Assembly: GCF_963676815.1 (NCBI RefSeq)
Contig: NZ_OY781365.1
Location: forward strand, 1,584,501-1,648,500
Length of the DNA: 64,000 nt
DNA from: an uncultured Draconibacterium sp.
Lineage (GTDB): Bacteria > Bacteroidota > Bacteroidia > Bacteroidales > Prolixibacteraceae
Direction: 5' to 3'
Positions 16,942 to 24,550 of the stretch are shown in pieces. The notes under the pieces are model-generated. The model was not told where the DNA came from. It worked only from the letters and a program-made list of their open reading frames with translations, and made no database searches. The translations under genes were made by a program, and so were the position numbers. Position 1 is the first letter of the stretch. Every line of letters begins with the position of its first letter.

Positions 16942-18402
16942 TTACAGCTTTTCAATTGTAAAAATTTCATTTCGGTCGAACTCACTCCAGTAGCGGATTG
17001 CCAGCTTTTCAATATACAGCCAGTATTCATCGGTTAGCGCGCCATAGGTTTTAACACCGTATTTTATTTCCTCCCGCATTTGTGCGGCAATTTCCGACTT
17101 TACCGAGATTTTTATTTTTTGCTTATTGAATGTTGCGGTAATGGTTGGTACTTCCAGAATTGTATCAGATACGGTAATCAATCCCTGCCCGATTGTGGCA
17201 CCACTACTAATTTGAATGCCGTCGTTAAAACAACTGAGCGGCGGTTTGCGGCCTGCAAATGTTGTGATAGCAAGGTTATTCACGCCCACATTAAAATACT
17301 CCATGGCACGTATGCCCATTTTGGCACCAATAATGGAATAAATGCCCGTGTGACCGTGAATTTCGTTGGTCATACTAATGGCTTTCCATTCAATCAAACC
17401 ATAATTTTCGATGGTAGATTCCAACATTTTTGCGTAAGCCGGTTTATACAAATCGGCATCAACCGGGAACGAGTTAAACACCCGGTTTGTTGTCTGCATT
17501 CCCGATGCAAGTATAGCTGAAATTGCCTTGTTCACAACTTCATCAGGCAACCCGTTTTGCACGGTTACATAACTTACTTTGCCTGTAGCTTTTTCGGTTT
17601 GAAAAAGAATTGGCACAGTTAGATAAAGCGCCACCAGATCGTCCCAAAGTTGCAGATGCTCAGCTTCCATTCGCGAAACGATTTCAGGATGTTGGTGCAC
17701 CCGGGCAATCTGTTTTGCATACTGCGATTCTGTACTTTTAATCGTTTCCAGGTAAGCCGCATCAACATTGTAATGATCGGTATTGTTTCCAACCACTTCC
17801 AGCGGAATATTTTTTTGTTTGAAATAGGCGTAACTCTCCGGCGAAACTGATTCATTAAAATCGGTGTCGATATACGGATTATTGTACCACACAATGCGTT
17901 CGATTTTGTCTACATATTCAGGATGTTGCTCCACCAATTCGGCATAAGTTTTTAACGATCCCAAAGCCACCAAAGTAATTTTTTCGGGATAATTTTTAAA
18001 CACCGATGAAATCAGTTCACCCGAACATATTTTTTTAGACGCAAGCTCTGAACTTTTTGATGATGCCCACCTGATTTTTTGTGTGTAAGCTGCCCACGGC
18101 GGTAGCTCTTTCTCCAGTTCTTCATCCAGCCCAACCGGAATTCCTTCGTGGTGAAATGCCGAAAGCAAATTATTCACCTTCTCAAAAATCGAATCCGGGG
18201 CCAACGTTCCCTGCGAACACGTGATAGCCAAAACACGTGTATCGTTCTGTGCCAAAAACATGGAAATAGCGCGCATATCGTCAATCGCCCCATCGGTATC
18301 GATAATTACATGGTATTTGGGTTTGCCCGAATGCGCCGACACAAACGCACTTAAAACAAGGCTTACCAATAATAGTGCTAAAATCTTCTTATACATGGGC
18401 AT
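16942..18402 (-). CDS. nucleoside hydrolase fused to FmdE-like domain, secreted
   Basis: A 486-residue exported protein. The signal peptide is within residues 1-25 (ILALLLVSLVLSAFVSA). Residues 27 to about 320 are an inosine-uridine nucleoside hydrolase domain starting VIIDTDGAIDDMRA, with the DTDxxxDD calcium/ribose motif. From residue 341 the protein has a second domain resembling FmdE (formylmethanofuran dehydrogenase subunit E N-terminal region): HGHTGIYS with two His, then PLSCFNDGIQISSGATIGQG with Cys391, probable metal ligands. The combined function is unknown; periplasmic nucleoside cleavage is an inference from the first domain. ATG at 18402 preferred, ATG 18396 also possible. Confidence 0.75.
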   Translation of the reverse strand: MPMYKKILALLLVSLVLSAFVSAHSGKPKYHVIIDTDGAIDDMRAISMFLAQNDTRVLAITCSQGTLAPDSIFEKVNNLLSAFHHEGIPVGLDEELEKELPPWAAYTQKIRWASSKSSELASKKICSGELISSVFKNYPEKITLVALGSLKTYAELVEQHPEYVDKIERIVWYNNPYIDTDFNESVSPESYAYFKQKNIPLEVVGNNTDHYNVDAAYLETIKSTESQYAKQIARVHQHPEIVSRMEAEHLQLWDDLVALYLTVPILFQTEKATGKVSYVTVQNGLPDEVVNKAISAILASGMQTTNRVFNSFPVDADLYKPAYAKMLESTIENYGLIEWKAISMTNEIHGHTGIYSIIGAKMGIRAMEYFNVGVNNLAITTFAGRKPPLSCFNDGIQISSGATIGQGLITVSDTILEVPTITATFNKQKIKISVKSEIAAQMREEIKYGVKTYGALTDEYWLYIEKLAIRYWSEFDRNEIFTIEKL

Positions 18403-18561
18403 GTAGTTAAATTGTTTGGCTAAAGTATTTATTATTTTGAACATTACCTGTTGATGCAAATGCAGGCGGCAAAGCTTTTAATATTCTTTAAAAAGAGCAG
18501 TATTGTGTCAAAGTTAAAAAAACCCTTTTGGCTCTCTGATCCCTCACTTTTTTGAAATGCG

Positions 18562-18834
18562 CCCCCAGGGGATCATTCCGTGCCCCTGCTTTTTTGCTCT
18601 GTGCCCCTTGGGGATCTTTCTTCGCCCCTTGGGGATGGACTTCTGCCCCTGTTTTCACAGAACGCGCCCTTGGGGGATTGTTTTGTGAAACGTGGGGATC
18701 ATGACGTGCCCCCCGGGGATTGCTTTGTGCCCCTTGGGGATTATCTTATGCCCCTTGGGGCAAGGCTTTCCAAGACAGGGGATTATTCCATGCCCCTCGG
18801 GGATTGCCTTGTGCCCCTCGGAAAAATTTCACCG
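18562..18834. repeat. 21-bp tandem array with palindromic CCCCTTGGGG core (13 units)
   Basis: Thirteen units in exact 21-bp phase, with core positions at 18562, 18583, 18604, 18625 and so on to 18814. The consensus is GTGCCCCTTGGGGATT plus five variable bases. Complete palindromic cores occur at 18604, 18625, 18730 and 18751. Several units have lost one arm but keep the phase. Because 21 is a multiple of three, one forward frame reads as a PLGD heptad repeat, but this looks like a by-product. The array fills the space from 8 bp after the S4 gene to about 160 bp before the nucleoside hydrolase start. Confidence 0.85.
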
Positions 18835-18842
18835 AAAATGGC

Positions 18843-19049
18843 TTAAACAATTGTAATGGTTTCTCCCATAATTTCGAGCACATCGCCTTTTACCAGCTTG
18901 GCTCTTTTCCGAAATTCCTGTTCACCGTTTCGGATAACCTCGCCATCTTCCACAATGATTTTTGCATGGCCGCCCGTTTGTGCAATTCGCAAAAGCTTTA
19001 ACAGTTTTACCAGTTCGATATATTCGGTATTCAATTGAAACTCGCGCAT
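18843..19049 (-). CDS. small S4-domain RNA-binding protein (YbcJ-like)
   Basis: A 68-residue protein made up of one S4 RNA-binding domain. It has EYIELVKLLKLLRIAQTGGHAKIIVEDGEV, with the conserved helix, GG turn and strand, then the basic RKRAKLVKGDVLE. This fits the free-standing YbcJ/YlmH-tail group, whose RNA target is not established. Its ATG overlaps the stop of the C1 peptidase gene by one base (TAATG), so the two are translationally coupled. The stop lies only 8 bp from the 21-bp repeat array. Confidence 0.85.
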   Translation of the reverse strand: MREFQLNTEYIELVKLLKLLRIAQTGGHAKIIVEDGEVIRNGEQEFRKRAKLVKGDVLEIMGETITIV

Positions 19050-20128
19050 TACAATTTTAGTTTTGATTTTATTTTTTCCGGAATAGCATCTTTGTGCACC
19101 ATAATTCCGATGGTTTTCAGGCGTACGTAATCTTCTGTCATGTGCAGGTAACCACCGTACTTGTTACTGGCTGCCCCCCACGAGTTTTTGGTATAGAAAC
19201 AGTCTTTCCCTTCGGCATCTTTCGACAGGCCTACCAAGTGCATCAGGTGATCGTCGGTGGTTGTGCGGTCGTAAAACGTTTTCTGACGCTCTTCCTGATC
19301 AACTTTCCCCATCAGCTTTTTCGGCACGTCGGCTTTTCCCTCTTTATGAACAAAGGTTTTCTCGCTGGTATCGCCATCCCAGGCAACGCTAAAACCGTTG
19401 TTTAGCGCGTAATACATTACATCCAGCAAATCGTCTAACGGCAAATTGTAGTACGATGCATGCGCCCAGTTATCGGGCACCTCAACAACACACTGTTCCC
19501 AAAACGGGTGATGACTGAAGGAGGTGAGCTCAATATAATCATCGGGATTTAATTCGTATTTATCACGCAATTCGGTTGCTGAATATTTTTTACCGGCAAT
19601 CTCAACCTCATTTGGCAATTTCCCGATTTCGCTTTTTAAAACCGGCTTAAAACTTTTCAGATCCGAAACATCAATTTTTCCTCTTTTTTTCTCATCAATT
19701 TTATCCGTTTCATCACGTAACTCTTTTATCAATGCCGTATGGTTGTATTTCCCGTCTTTTTGAATTCCCGGAAAGTCATCGTATAACATCACTCCCTGGT
19801 CGGCCACAACTTTTAATACATCGTGCGACAGACTTCCTTCACCAAAATTGTTTTTACCATGATAAAGCAGGTACTGAAACGCCTTGTTTTTGTAGTTGTA
19901 ATACACAAAAAACATTTCCGACAGGTTAGTTTCCGGAAACCCTTTGCGCATTATCTCCGACTCTAAAAAACTGGTGGTTGCGAAACTCCAGCACGTTCCG
20001 GTGCGTCCCTGGCTAATAACAGGAGTATGTTTTACTTCCTTAACAATGGTAAAATCCTCTTTGTCTCCCTCGGCATAAACGGCTGTTACCAAAAACAGTA
20101 ATGCCGCTAACATTGAAAATAATTTCAT
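19049..20128 (-). CDS. secreted C1-family (papain-fold, aminopeptidase C-like) cysteine peptidase
   Basis: A 359-residue exported peptidase with a signal peptide (1-19, ending VYAEG). The catalytic Cys sits in SQGRTGTCWSFATTSFLESE. The His is in DDHLMHLVGLSKD and the Asn in FYTKNSWG, so the papain triad is complete. The layout matches the bleomycin hydrolase/aminopeptidase C (C1B) group common in Bacteroidetes, here shorter than the 450-residue cytosolic forms. Likely role: periplasmic peptide breakdown. It lies 5 bp after the YjbR-family gene and overlaps the S4 gene by one base. Confidence 0.9.
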   Translation of the reverse strand: MKLFSMLAALLFLVTAVYAEGDKEDFTIVKEVKHTPVISQGRTGTCWSFATTSFLESEIMRKGFPETNLSEMFFVYYNYKNKAFQYLLYHGKNNFGEGSLSHDVLKVVADQGVMLYDDFPGIQKDGKYNHTALIKELRDETDKIDEKKRGKIDVSDLKSFKPVLKSEIGKLPNEVEIAGKKYSATELRDKYELNPDDYIELTSFSHHPFWEQCVVEVPDNWAHASYYNLPLDDLLDVMYYALNNGFSVAWDGDTSEKTFVHKEGKADVPKKLMGKVDQEERQKTFYDRTTTDDHLMHLVGLSKDAEGKDCFYTKNSWGAASNKYGGYLHMTEDYVRLKTIGIMVHKDAIPEKIKSKLKL

Positions 20129-20133
20129 AGTGC

Positions 20134-20484
20134 TTATAAATTTTTTAATTCTTCTCTTAATTTTTTAGTCAGGCTTGCAACAATCAAATCGTACGATTCA
20201 TCGATCATCTGCTCCATCATTTTTGTGGGGACCGTTCCGTTTAACTCAATGGTATTCCACATTTGCTTGTGCAAATGATAGCCCTCGTAAATGGCCGGAA
20301 ACTGTGCACGTAGCTGAATATTTTTATCCGGATCGTTCTTCAGGCTAACCCGATGGTCATCAAGGCCAAGTAAACAAAACATTTTATTCTGCACCTTAAA
20401 AACCAATGTGGTTTCATCAAAAGGAAAACTTTCGGTAACTCCTTTTTTCTGCAGGCAATACTCGCGGATCTCTTCAATATTCAT
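20134..20484 (-). CDS. MmcQ/YjbR family protein
   Basis: A 116-residue protein of the MmcQ/YjbR family (CyaY-like fold, often described as DNA-binding). Family features are the start NIEEIREYCLQKKGVTESFPFDE, the core strand VFKVQNKMFCLL and the C-terminal NTIELNGTVPTKMMEQMIDESY. The function is not firmly known. It is the first gene of a three-gene reverse operon with the C1 peptidase and the S4 protein. Confidence 0.85.
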   Translation of the reverse strand: MNIEEIREYCLQKKGVTESFPFDETTLVFKVQNKMFCLLGLDDHRVSLKNDPDKNIQLRAQFPAIYEGYHLHKQMWNTIELNGTVPTKMMEQMIDESYDLIVASLTKKLREELKNL

Positions 20485-20649
20485 GATGCCTAATTTGGAA
20501 AGCCTAAAAATAGCAGAATCGGGCTGAAATAAAAATGATGTGGTGGTTTATAATTGAAAAAAGAACGTAACAATAACTCTCAGAATCACCCTACTGTCGT
20601 TCCCGTGCATCTGTAGAGAAAAAGGGGTGAATCGCCGCTACAAGTAAAT

Positions 20650-21012
20650 CTACATGGTTGGATAGAAAGCATCTTTAAAATGCTCCAACTCGTGGCCTTG
20701 CTGAAAGAAAATAACGGTAATCACATCAAATCGGGTGTCCAGCTCGCTGTTGTGTTCAATAATATAGGCATCGGCAGCCTCAACAATGCGCTTAATTTTG
20801 GTATTGGTAACTGCTTCCGATGGGTGCTCGTATCGTAACCCCGAGCGGGCTTTCACCTCGACAATTACTAGCTCGTCGCGATCTTGCGCCACAATGTCGA
20901 GTTCCAAATGTCCGTGATACCAATTGGTGGCTTTAATTTCGTAACCCAGCTTTCGGAGGTAGTCTTGTGCCAGTCCCTCAGCCAAATCACCCAATTCGCG
21001 TGTTGATACCAT
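20650..21012 (-). CDS. YraN family protein (UPF0102)
   Basis: A 120-residue protein with an endonuclease-like fold. The family motif is seen in full: GDLAEGLAQDYLRKLGYEI, then HLELDIVAQD and LVIVEVKAR, giving the E...D...E-x-K pattern of the PD-(D/E)xK superfamily. Members are widespread but the cellular role is not established. It lies 66 bp after the LD-carboxypeptidase gene on the same strand. The 165-bp spacer on its other side has only the short dyad-like stretch around 20600-20640. Confidence 0.87.
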   Translation of the reverse strand: MVSTRELGDLAEGLAQDYLRKLGYEIKATNWYHGHLELDIVAQDRDELVIVEVKARSGLRYEHPSEAVTNTKIKRIVEAADAYIIEHNSELDTRFDVITVIFFQQGHELEHFKDAFYPTM

Positions 21013-21078
21013 GTTTTTTATTTAAGGTAAAAGTAAAAAGTGTAAAGGCAAAAGTAAAAATATCAATCTTCACTCAAT

Positions 21079-21984
21079 CTACACCAATCTCAGTTTTGTT
21101 CCTTCCTCAGCAACCTCCATTTCCCATTCCATGCCAAAAGCCAGTGCCAGGTTCTTTTTATCGTGTCCTCCCGGAAATCCGAAACAAACCGGATAATCCT
21201 TATCTTTTACGGCCTTTGCAAAAATCTCATGAACCGTTTGCCCAAAAGGCGATTCATTGTCTTTCATGTCGGTAAAGTCTCCTAAAATTAATCCGGCAAG
21301 ATGATCCAGTTTCCCGCTTAGTTTTAGTTGATGAACCATACGATCAGTGTGGTATAAAAACTCATCAATATCCTCCAGAAAAAGGATTTTTCCAGCCGTA
21401 TCGATATCGTATTTTGTACCGTGCAAACTGTTCACGATTGATAAATTTCCACCAACCAACTGACCGGACGCCGTACCGGGACGATCAAATTCAGTTGAAT
21501 CCACGTTATAACTGATCCCCTCTCCTTTTATCAGTTTCATCATCGAAGTCAAATCCTCGCGCGGCGTACCTTCCTCATCAAAAAAATAGCGCGGCATCAC
21601 CCCATGAATTGTCGGAACTTCAAGATTATGCAAACGCGAATGTAAAATGGTAATGTCGCTAAAACCCACCAGCCACTTTGGTTTTTCCAGAAATTGGGTA
21701 AAATCGAGCCGATCGATAATACGCACCGTTCCATAACCGCCTCGCGAGCAAATTATGGCATCGCAATCAGGGTCGTCAAGTGCTTCCTGCACATCGGCAG
21801 CACGTTGTTCGTCGGTTCCGGCAAACTGGTAATGCCGGGCAAAAACATGTTCTCCCAATTTTACGGTGTAACCTTGTTCTTCCAACCATTTAACAGCAGG
21901 CATCACATGTTTTTCTTCAATTTTACCTGCAGGAGAAACAATTCGTATTGTTGAGCCGGGTTTTATGGATTTAAGTGTAATCAT
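21079..21984 (-). CDS. LD-carboxypeptidase (peptidase family S66)
   Basis: Cleaves the terminal D-alanine from the tetrapeptide of peptidoglycan fragments during recycling, in the cytosol (LdcA type). It has 301 residues, the usual length. The nucleophile is the Ser of ICSRGGYGTVRIID. The Glu and His of the S66 triad fall in the C-terminal domain (LEDIDEFLYHTDRM and FGFPGGHDKKN). The frame is open 24 codons upstream, but the ATG at 21984 gives the family's normal start MITLKSIKPGSTIRIV. MccF-type immunity proteins are the other S66 option and cannot be excluded. Confidence 0.88.
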   Translation of the reverse strand: MITLKSIKPGSTIRIVSPAGKIEEKHVMPAVKWLEEQGYTVKLGEHVFARHYQFAGTDEQRAADVQEALDDPDCDAIICSRGGYGTVRIIDRLDFTQFLEKPKWLVGFSDITILHSRLHNLEVPTIHGVMPRYFFDEEGTPREDLTSMMKLIKGEGISYNVDSTEFDRPGTASGQLVGGNLSIVNSLHGTKYDIDTAGKILFLEDIDEFLYHTDRMVHQLKLSGKLDHLAGLILGDFTDMKDNESPFGQTVHEIFAKAVKDKDYPVCFGFPGGHDKKNLALAFGMEWEMEVAEEGTKLRLV

Positions 21985-22055
21985 AAATTTTATCTGAAAA
22001 TCAGGTGATTGACGTTTACATTCAATCAAAAATACAAAGTAAATGGCAAACAACA

Positions 22056-22709
22056 TTAAAGAGTTAATAGCTCAAACAGCTCTTCAACATCCTCTGCATA
22101 ATAATCGGGATTGGCCGCACGTAGATCGGCCTCTTTTCCAAAACCGTAGCCCACAGCAATTGTCGAAATTTCATTTTCATTCCCGCCCTCAATATCGTAA
22201 ACCGTATCGCCAACCATTACAATTTCTTCCGACGGAACCAGTTGTTGCATGGTCAGCACATCGGCAATGATCTTATTTTTAGTGGCTTTTTTCGCATGAT
22301 AATCCGCGCCTTTCAACTGAATAATGTAACGATCCATTTCAAAGTGCTCAATAATTTTGTTGGCATACTTTTCCAGTTTTGCGGTGGCCACATACATTCG
22401 TTTTCCCTGCGCATCCAGCTCGGCCAACAATTCCATAATTCCATCATACGGATCGTTTTGATGCCAGCCGTGCTCACCATAATATTCGCGGAAATAGTCC
22501 ACTGCCAGTTTGGTATCGCGCTCGTTCATTCCAAACTGTGTGCTAAATCCCCACTGCAATGGAGGGCCAATAAAAGTATCCAGAATATTTTCGTGGTAAC
22601 CATCCACCTGCATTTGCTCCAGCGCATATTTTAATGAGTTTTTAATGCCCTGCGTATTGTCGGTGAGTGTTCCGTCGAGGTCGAATATAATGTGTGAAAA
22701 TTGTGCCAT
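22056..22709 (-). CDS. HAD-superfamily hydrolase (phosphoglycolate phosphatase-like)
   Basis: A 217-residue HAD phosphatase. Motif I is IIFDLDGTLTDN at residues 8-19, with the nucleophile D10 and general acid D12. Motif II is YVATAK, motif III the Lys of KKATKNK, and motif IV VMVGDTVYDIEG. The four-helix cap between residues 20 and 85 (YALEQMQVDGYHENILDTFIGPPL) places it near phosphoglycolate phosphatases and PpaX. The substrate is uncertain. It is divergent from the collagen-like gene. Confidence 0.87.
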   Translation of the reverse strand: MAQFSHIIFDLDGTLTDNTQGIKNSLKYALEQMQVDGYHENILDTFIGPPLQWGFSTQFGMNERDTKLAVDYFREYYGEHGWHQNDPYDGIMELLAELDAQGKRMYVATAKLEKYANKIIEHFEMDRYIIQLKGADYHAKKATKNKIIADVLTMQQLVPSEEIVMVGDTVYDIEGGNENEISTIAVGYGFGKEADLRAANPDYYAEDVEELFELLTL

Positions 22710-22810
22710 TCAACTAATTTTTTTGCGAAGGTAAGGCAATAAAATAAATCGGACGAGCAGAACGGTACACTTTTTGAATTTGACATAACAAACGTTCTAA
22801 CACTTCAGCC

Positions 22811-24382
22811 ATGAAACAATTTTACTATATCACATTGCTTATCATTTTTCAGCTTTTAATCGTTAATACCGATGCTGCAAAAGCCGGTATATTTAACCGC
22901 AAAGTAGATTCCATAAAACTGGTTGTCGATGAAAACCAATTGGTACTTCCAGGCGAATCGTTTGAAATTGGAGTTGTGTCCTATCACAAAAATGGGAAGG
23001 TTAAAAAAACCATTGGCATGAACAGCGGCTCTGTGTTGTGGTGGCGCTACCAAGCAGAAATTGTTGGTGGAACTTTTACTAGAGGTAAGATTACAGTAAA
23101 CTCAAAACTGTACCCTACAAAAGGAAAATACATCAGCGTAAAAATATGGCCGCGCAAACAAGAGGATCTAGCTCAAACAATTTTAATCCCCTTAAATTAC
23201 GAAACACAGCTTTCGTTTAGTCCAACATCGCGTTTCGACAAAGCTCCCGGATGCTATTTTAAAGCGGAATTAACGGCTACTTTTAACAACGGAATAAGCA
23301 GAAAAATAAAGAATTTCCGCAATAGCTACTTTACCGATAATTACCGTATTTCTTCGCAAGGAATTTCGCTCAATAAAAACAGCTTTGTTATTGAAAACGA
23401 TTTCAGAAATATTACCGATCACCAGGTAAACGTTTCGGTTCAATCGAAAAATAATCCGTTGGCATTTACCAATTTCCCAATTCAATTGGACTACAGACAC
23501 CTGTACAATCTTGAATTATGGGGGCAATCAGGTCGCTCAGGATTTAATGGCATGGACGGGAAAGATGGATTTTTTGGAGAAAACGGTTCTTATGGATATC
23601 CAGGTGGCGATGGAGAACCGGGTTACAACGGCCCCGATATCGGTGTGTGGACCGATCTATATTTCGACTCGACACTGAACTGCCAGTTACTATATGTTTA
23701 TGCCGAAGATTTTGAAACAGGCGAAGAATATTACTACCTCATTAATCCGGATGGAGGAAAATTAAAAGTGAGTTCAGAAGGAGGCTCAGGAGGTAGCGGT
23801 GGTGATGGCGGCGACGGCGGTGATGGTGGCCGTGGAAGAGATGGTGAAATTTGGTATGAAGAAGTTACCAAAACAAGAATTGTAAAAAAACCGTTTACCA
23901 CAACCGTTTCAAAAAAGGTTAAAAAGCGACGCACTACAGGCACCGGAAAAGAAGAGGAGTATGAAGAAACAGTTCAGGAAACCGTTATCGTTTACCGCGA
24001 TGTTGAAGAAACCTACACCGAAACTATTACCCATCAGAACCCTGGATACAGAGGTGGTCGCGGAGGAGACGGAGGGCCTGGGGGTATTGGTGGTAACGGA
24101 GGCTGGGGAGGTAACATCTTCCTGTATTTCACAAACGACGCTAAATTGTTTTCCGGCTGCATAATGCCAAGAAGTTTAGGAGGAAACGGTGGTTCACACG
24201 GATACGGAGGTAATGGTGGCAATGGTGGTATGGGCGGAAATGGAAGCCCAAATGGGCCAAAAGGTTCGTGTGGTTACGATGCTCCGCGAATGTTGGGATG
24301 GGCTGAGGACGGAGCAAGAGGCGAGATAATTATTGGAACCACCGAAGAGTTTTTCTTTTACGAACCCGTAGCAATAAAATAA
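22811..24382 (+). CDS. secreted collagen-like Gly-rich repeat protein
   Basis: A 523-residue exported protein with a signal peptide (about 1-22). Residues 25-235 form beta-rich domains. From about 236 there are four Gly-rich blocks of collagen-like GxxGxx pattern: GRSGFNGMDGKDGFFGENGS, GGSGGSGGDGGDGGDGG, RGGRGGDGGPGGIGGNGG and GGNGGSHGYGGNGGNGGMGG. Between the second and third lies a highly charged, Thr/Lys/Glu-rich insert (about 355-410) with alternating basic and acidic stretches. No cell-wall anchor or T9SS tail is evident. Function unknown; an extracellular structural or adhesive role is inferred from composition only. Confidence 0.8.
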   Translation: MKQFYYITLLIIFQLLIVNTDAAKAGIFNRKVDSIKLVVDENQLVLPGESFEIGVVSYHKNGKVKKTIGMNSGSVLWWRYQAEIVGGTFTRGKITVNSKLYPTKGKYISVKIWPRKQEDLAQTILIPLNYETQLSFSPTSRFDKAPGCYFKAELTATFNNGISRKIKNFRNSYFTDNYRISSQGISLNKNSFVIENDFRNITDHQVNVSVQSKNNPLAFTNFPIQLDYRHLYNLELWGQSGRSGFNGMDGKDGFFGENGSYGYPGGDGEPGYNGPDIGVWTDLYFDSTLNCQLLYVYAEDFETGEEYYYLINPDGGKLKVSSEGGSGGSGGDGGDGGDGGRGRDGEIWYEEVTKTRIVKKPFTTTVSKKVKKRRTTGTGKEEEYEETVQETVIVYRDVEETYTETITHQNPGYRGGRGGDGGPGGIGGNGGWGGNIFLYFTNDAKLFSGCIMPRSLGGNGGSHGYGGNGGNGGMGGNGSPNGPKGSCGYDAPRMLGWAEDGARGEIIIGTTEEFFFYEPVAIK

Positions 24383-24499
24383 GCACTAAAATATTCTGAA
24401 ACCCGACCAGAATGGAAACTTTAATCCACTGATTTTAAAACGCAAAAAGCACAATACCGACCAGCGTAAGTTAATTGCTGTTTGAAATTTCTTTTTCAC

Positions 24500-24507
24500 T
24501 ATCTTTG
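24500..24507 (+). promoter_or_regulatory. -7 promoter box for metG
   Basis: TATCTTTG, an exact TAnnTTTG match, lies 43 bp before the metG ATG. A TTTG at 24481-24484 and a TTG at 24475-24477 are candidate -33 elements. Confidence 0.65.
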
Positions 24508-24550
24508 CAGCCCTAAAATTGATATTTCAAGAACGACAAAATATTTCGAA

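Noticed and set aside
18580..18846. 88-codon forward frame made of PLGD heptads
   Set aside because: The unit length of 21 bp keeps any frame in phase, so an open frame is expected by chance. There is no start context, signal or homologue, and it overlaps the end of the S4 gene.
20560..20645. Possible repeat or small RNA between YjbR and YraN genes
   Set aside because: Only short, imperfect dyad-like words (CTGTAGAG, CGCCGCTACA) with no clear stem, terminator or promoter.
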